DNA of 64,000 nt from Auanema rhodensis. Taxonomy: Eukaryota > Nematoda > Chromadorea > Rhabditida > Rhabditidae. Of the stretch, positions 62,817 to 64,000 are shown piece by piece. Location: contig OZ059895.1 of assembly GCA_964057225.1 (NCBI GenBank), forward strand, positions 6,944,001 to 7,008,000, written 5' to 3'. Within the stretch, counting starts at the first letter, position 1; every line of letters starts with the position of its first letter. The translations under genes and the position numbers were made by a program. The notes beneath the pieces are model-generated. The model did no database searches and was not told where the DNA came from. It was given only the letters and a program-made list of their open reading frames with translations.

Positions 62817-64000
62817 GAAGATTCTGAAGCTTGTCTATCTCTTGACCCAAAATGTTCATTGTTCAGACAATCTCAGTCTAGAGTTTTGAATGTTCTTCTG
62901 AACAGGAATACGGTGCACGTGCCATTTGCCTTGGGGTATTCATCTACATCTTTGGTTTAATTACCCAAGTTTGAGGTACTTTGATGATTCAACAAGGGTT
63001 ACACCTGATGTTGAACTAAATTTTGGAAAGCTCACTATATGTGAGCAACATTGATATTCCATCTCTCTGAAGATTCGGAAGCTTGTCTATCTCTTTACCG
63101 GAAACTTTTATTGTTCAGACAATCTCAGTCTAGAGTTTTGAATGTTCTTCTGAACAGGAATACGGTGCACGTGCCATTTGCCTTGGGGTATTCATCTTCA
63201 TGTTTGGTTTAATTACCCAAGTTTGAGGTACTTTGATGATTCAACAAGGGGGTCACCTGATGTTGAACTAAATTTTGGAAAGCTCACTATATGTGAGCAA
63301 CATTGATATTTCATCTTTCTGAAGATTCTGAAGCTTGTCTATCTCTTGACCCAAAATGTTCATTGTTCAGACAATCTCAGTCTAGAGTTTTGAATGTTTT
63401 TCTGAACAGGAATACGGTGCACGTGCCATTTGCCTTCGAGTATTCATCTTCATCTTTGGTTTAATTACCCAAGTTTGAGGTACTTTGATGATTCAACAAG
63501 GGTTACACCTTATGTTGAACTAAATTTTGGAAAGCTCACTATATGTGAGCAACATTGATATTTCATCTTTCTGAAGATTCTGAAGCTTGTCTATCTCTTG
63601 ACCGAAAATGTTCATTGTTCAGACAATCTCAGTCTAGAGTTTTGAATGTTTTTCTGAACAGGAATACGGTGCACGTGCCATTTGCCTTCGAGTATTCATC
63701 TTCATCTTTGGTTTAATTACCCAAGTTTGAGGTACTTTGATGATTCAACAAGGGTTACACCTTATGTTGAACTAAATTTTGGAAAGCTCACTATATGTGA
63801 GCAACATTGATATTTCATCTTTCTGAAGATTCTGAAGCTTGTCTATCTCTTGATCGAAAATGTTCATTGTTCAGACAATCTCAGTCTAGAGTTTTGAATG
63901 TTTTTCTGAACAGGAATACGGTGCACGTGCCATTTGCCTTCGAGTATTCATCTTCATCTTTGGTTTAATTACCCAAGTTTGAGGTACTTTGATGATTCAA

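Larger units (their letters stand above)
54254..64000 (+). repeat. Satellite array B, diverged subfamily of the same 252-bp unit
   Basis: About 39 direct copies in the same orientation as array A extend to the window edge. Array B has its own markers: CCGAAAATGTTCATTG or CCGAAAAAGTTCATTG in place of CCGGAAACTTTTATTG, TTGCCTTCGAGTATTC, CATATATCTTGGGGTATTC with TCATCATCATATTTGG, ACACCTTATGTTG, and GAATGTTTTTCTG. A minority of units (for example near 57022, 59037 and 61309) carry array-A-like TTTACCGGAAACTTTTATTG. Nearly all units are exactly 252 bp. No gene is visible inside. Confidence 0.99.

Overview
The window is almost entirely eukaryotic satellite DNA. A 252-bp monomer is repeated head to tail from base 1 to 48858 (about 194 copies, array A) and again from about 54254 to the right edge (about 39 copies, array B). 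Between them are 1.75 monomers in inverted orientation (48859-49298) and a non-satellite island of about 5 kb (49299-54253). The window has no bacterial features: no operons, Shine-Dalgarno sites, CRISPR array or rRNA/tRNA gene. Both arrays run off the window ends or into the island, so their full lengths are unknown.

The satellite is organised at several scales. Single monomers differ by diagnostic substitutions and a few indels: a 13-bp loss, a 2-bp loss, a 1-bp loss and an in-register 9-bp gain. Blocks of monomers are themselves repeated. I could trace a 6-mer (1521 bp) near 6.3-8.8 kb, a 3-mer (756 bp) and then 2-mers (504 bp) at 17.2-20.5 kb, a 10-mer (2519 bp) at 20.5-25.5 kb, a 14-mer (3524 bp) at 30.4-37.4 kb, 7-mers (1762 bp) at 38-46 kb, and a 9-mer (2268 bp) at 58.3-62.8 kb. 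The period changes along the array, as expected from repeated segmental duplication by unequal exchange. Nearly every monomer keeps a short dyad (GCTCAC/GTGAGC) and an open frame of about 55 codons without an ATG.

The island holds two main decayed units. At 50023-50663 there are three exon-like blocks whose reading frame stays in register across two introns with good splice signals, broken by one in-frame TAA. I read this as a fragment of a cellular gene, probably a pseudogene, of unknown identity. At 51863-53646 there is a broken envelope gene resembling the phlebovirus Gn/Gc-type glycoproteins captured by some invertebrate LTR retroelements. It has three in-frame stops and a frameshift. It is followed by an AT-rich tail that looks like the 3' end of such an element (AATAAA, purine tract), but no gag, pol or matching LTR pair is visible in the window. 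A 61-codon frame begins in the unique flank at 54207 and runs in register into the first monomer of array B, which raises the possibility that the satellite frame was once part of a longer coding sequence.

The AT-rich composition, the 46-bp intron with a T-rich TTTAG acceptor, and the phlebovirus-type envelope (well known from nematode BEL/Pao-type elements such as C. elegans Cer7 and Cer13) together suggest a nematode or another invertebrate. The species cannot be named from the sequence alone. The setting is most likely pericentromeric, centromeric or other constitutive heterochromatin.
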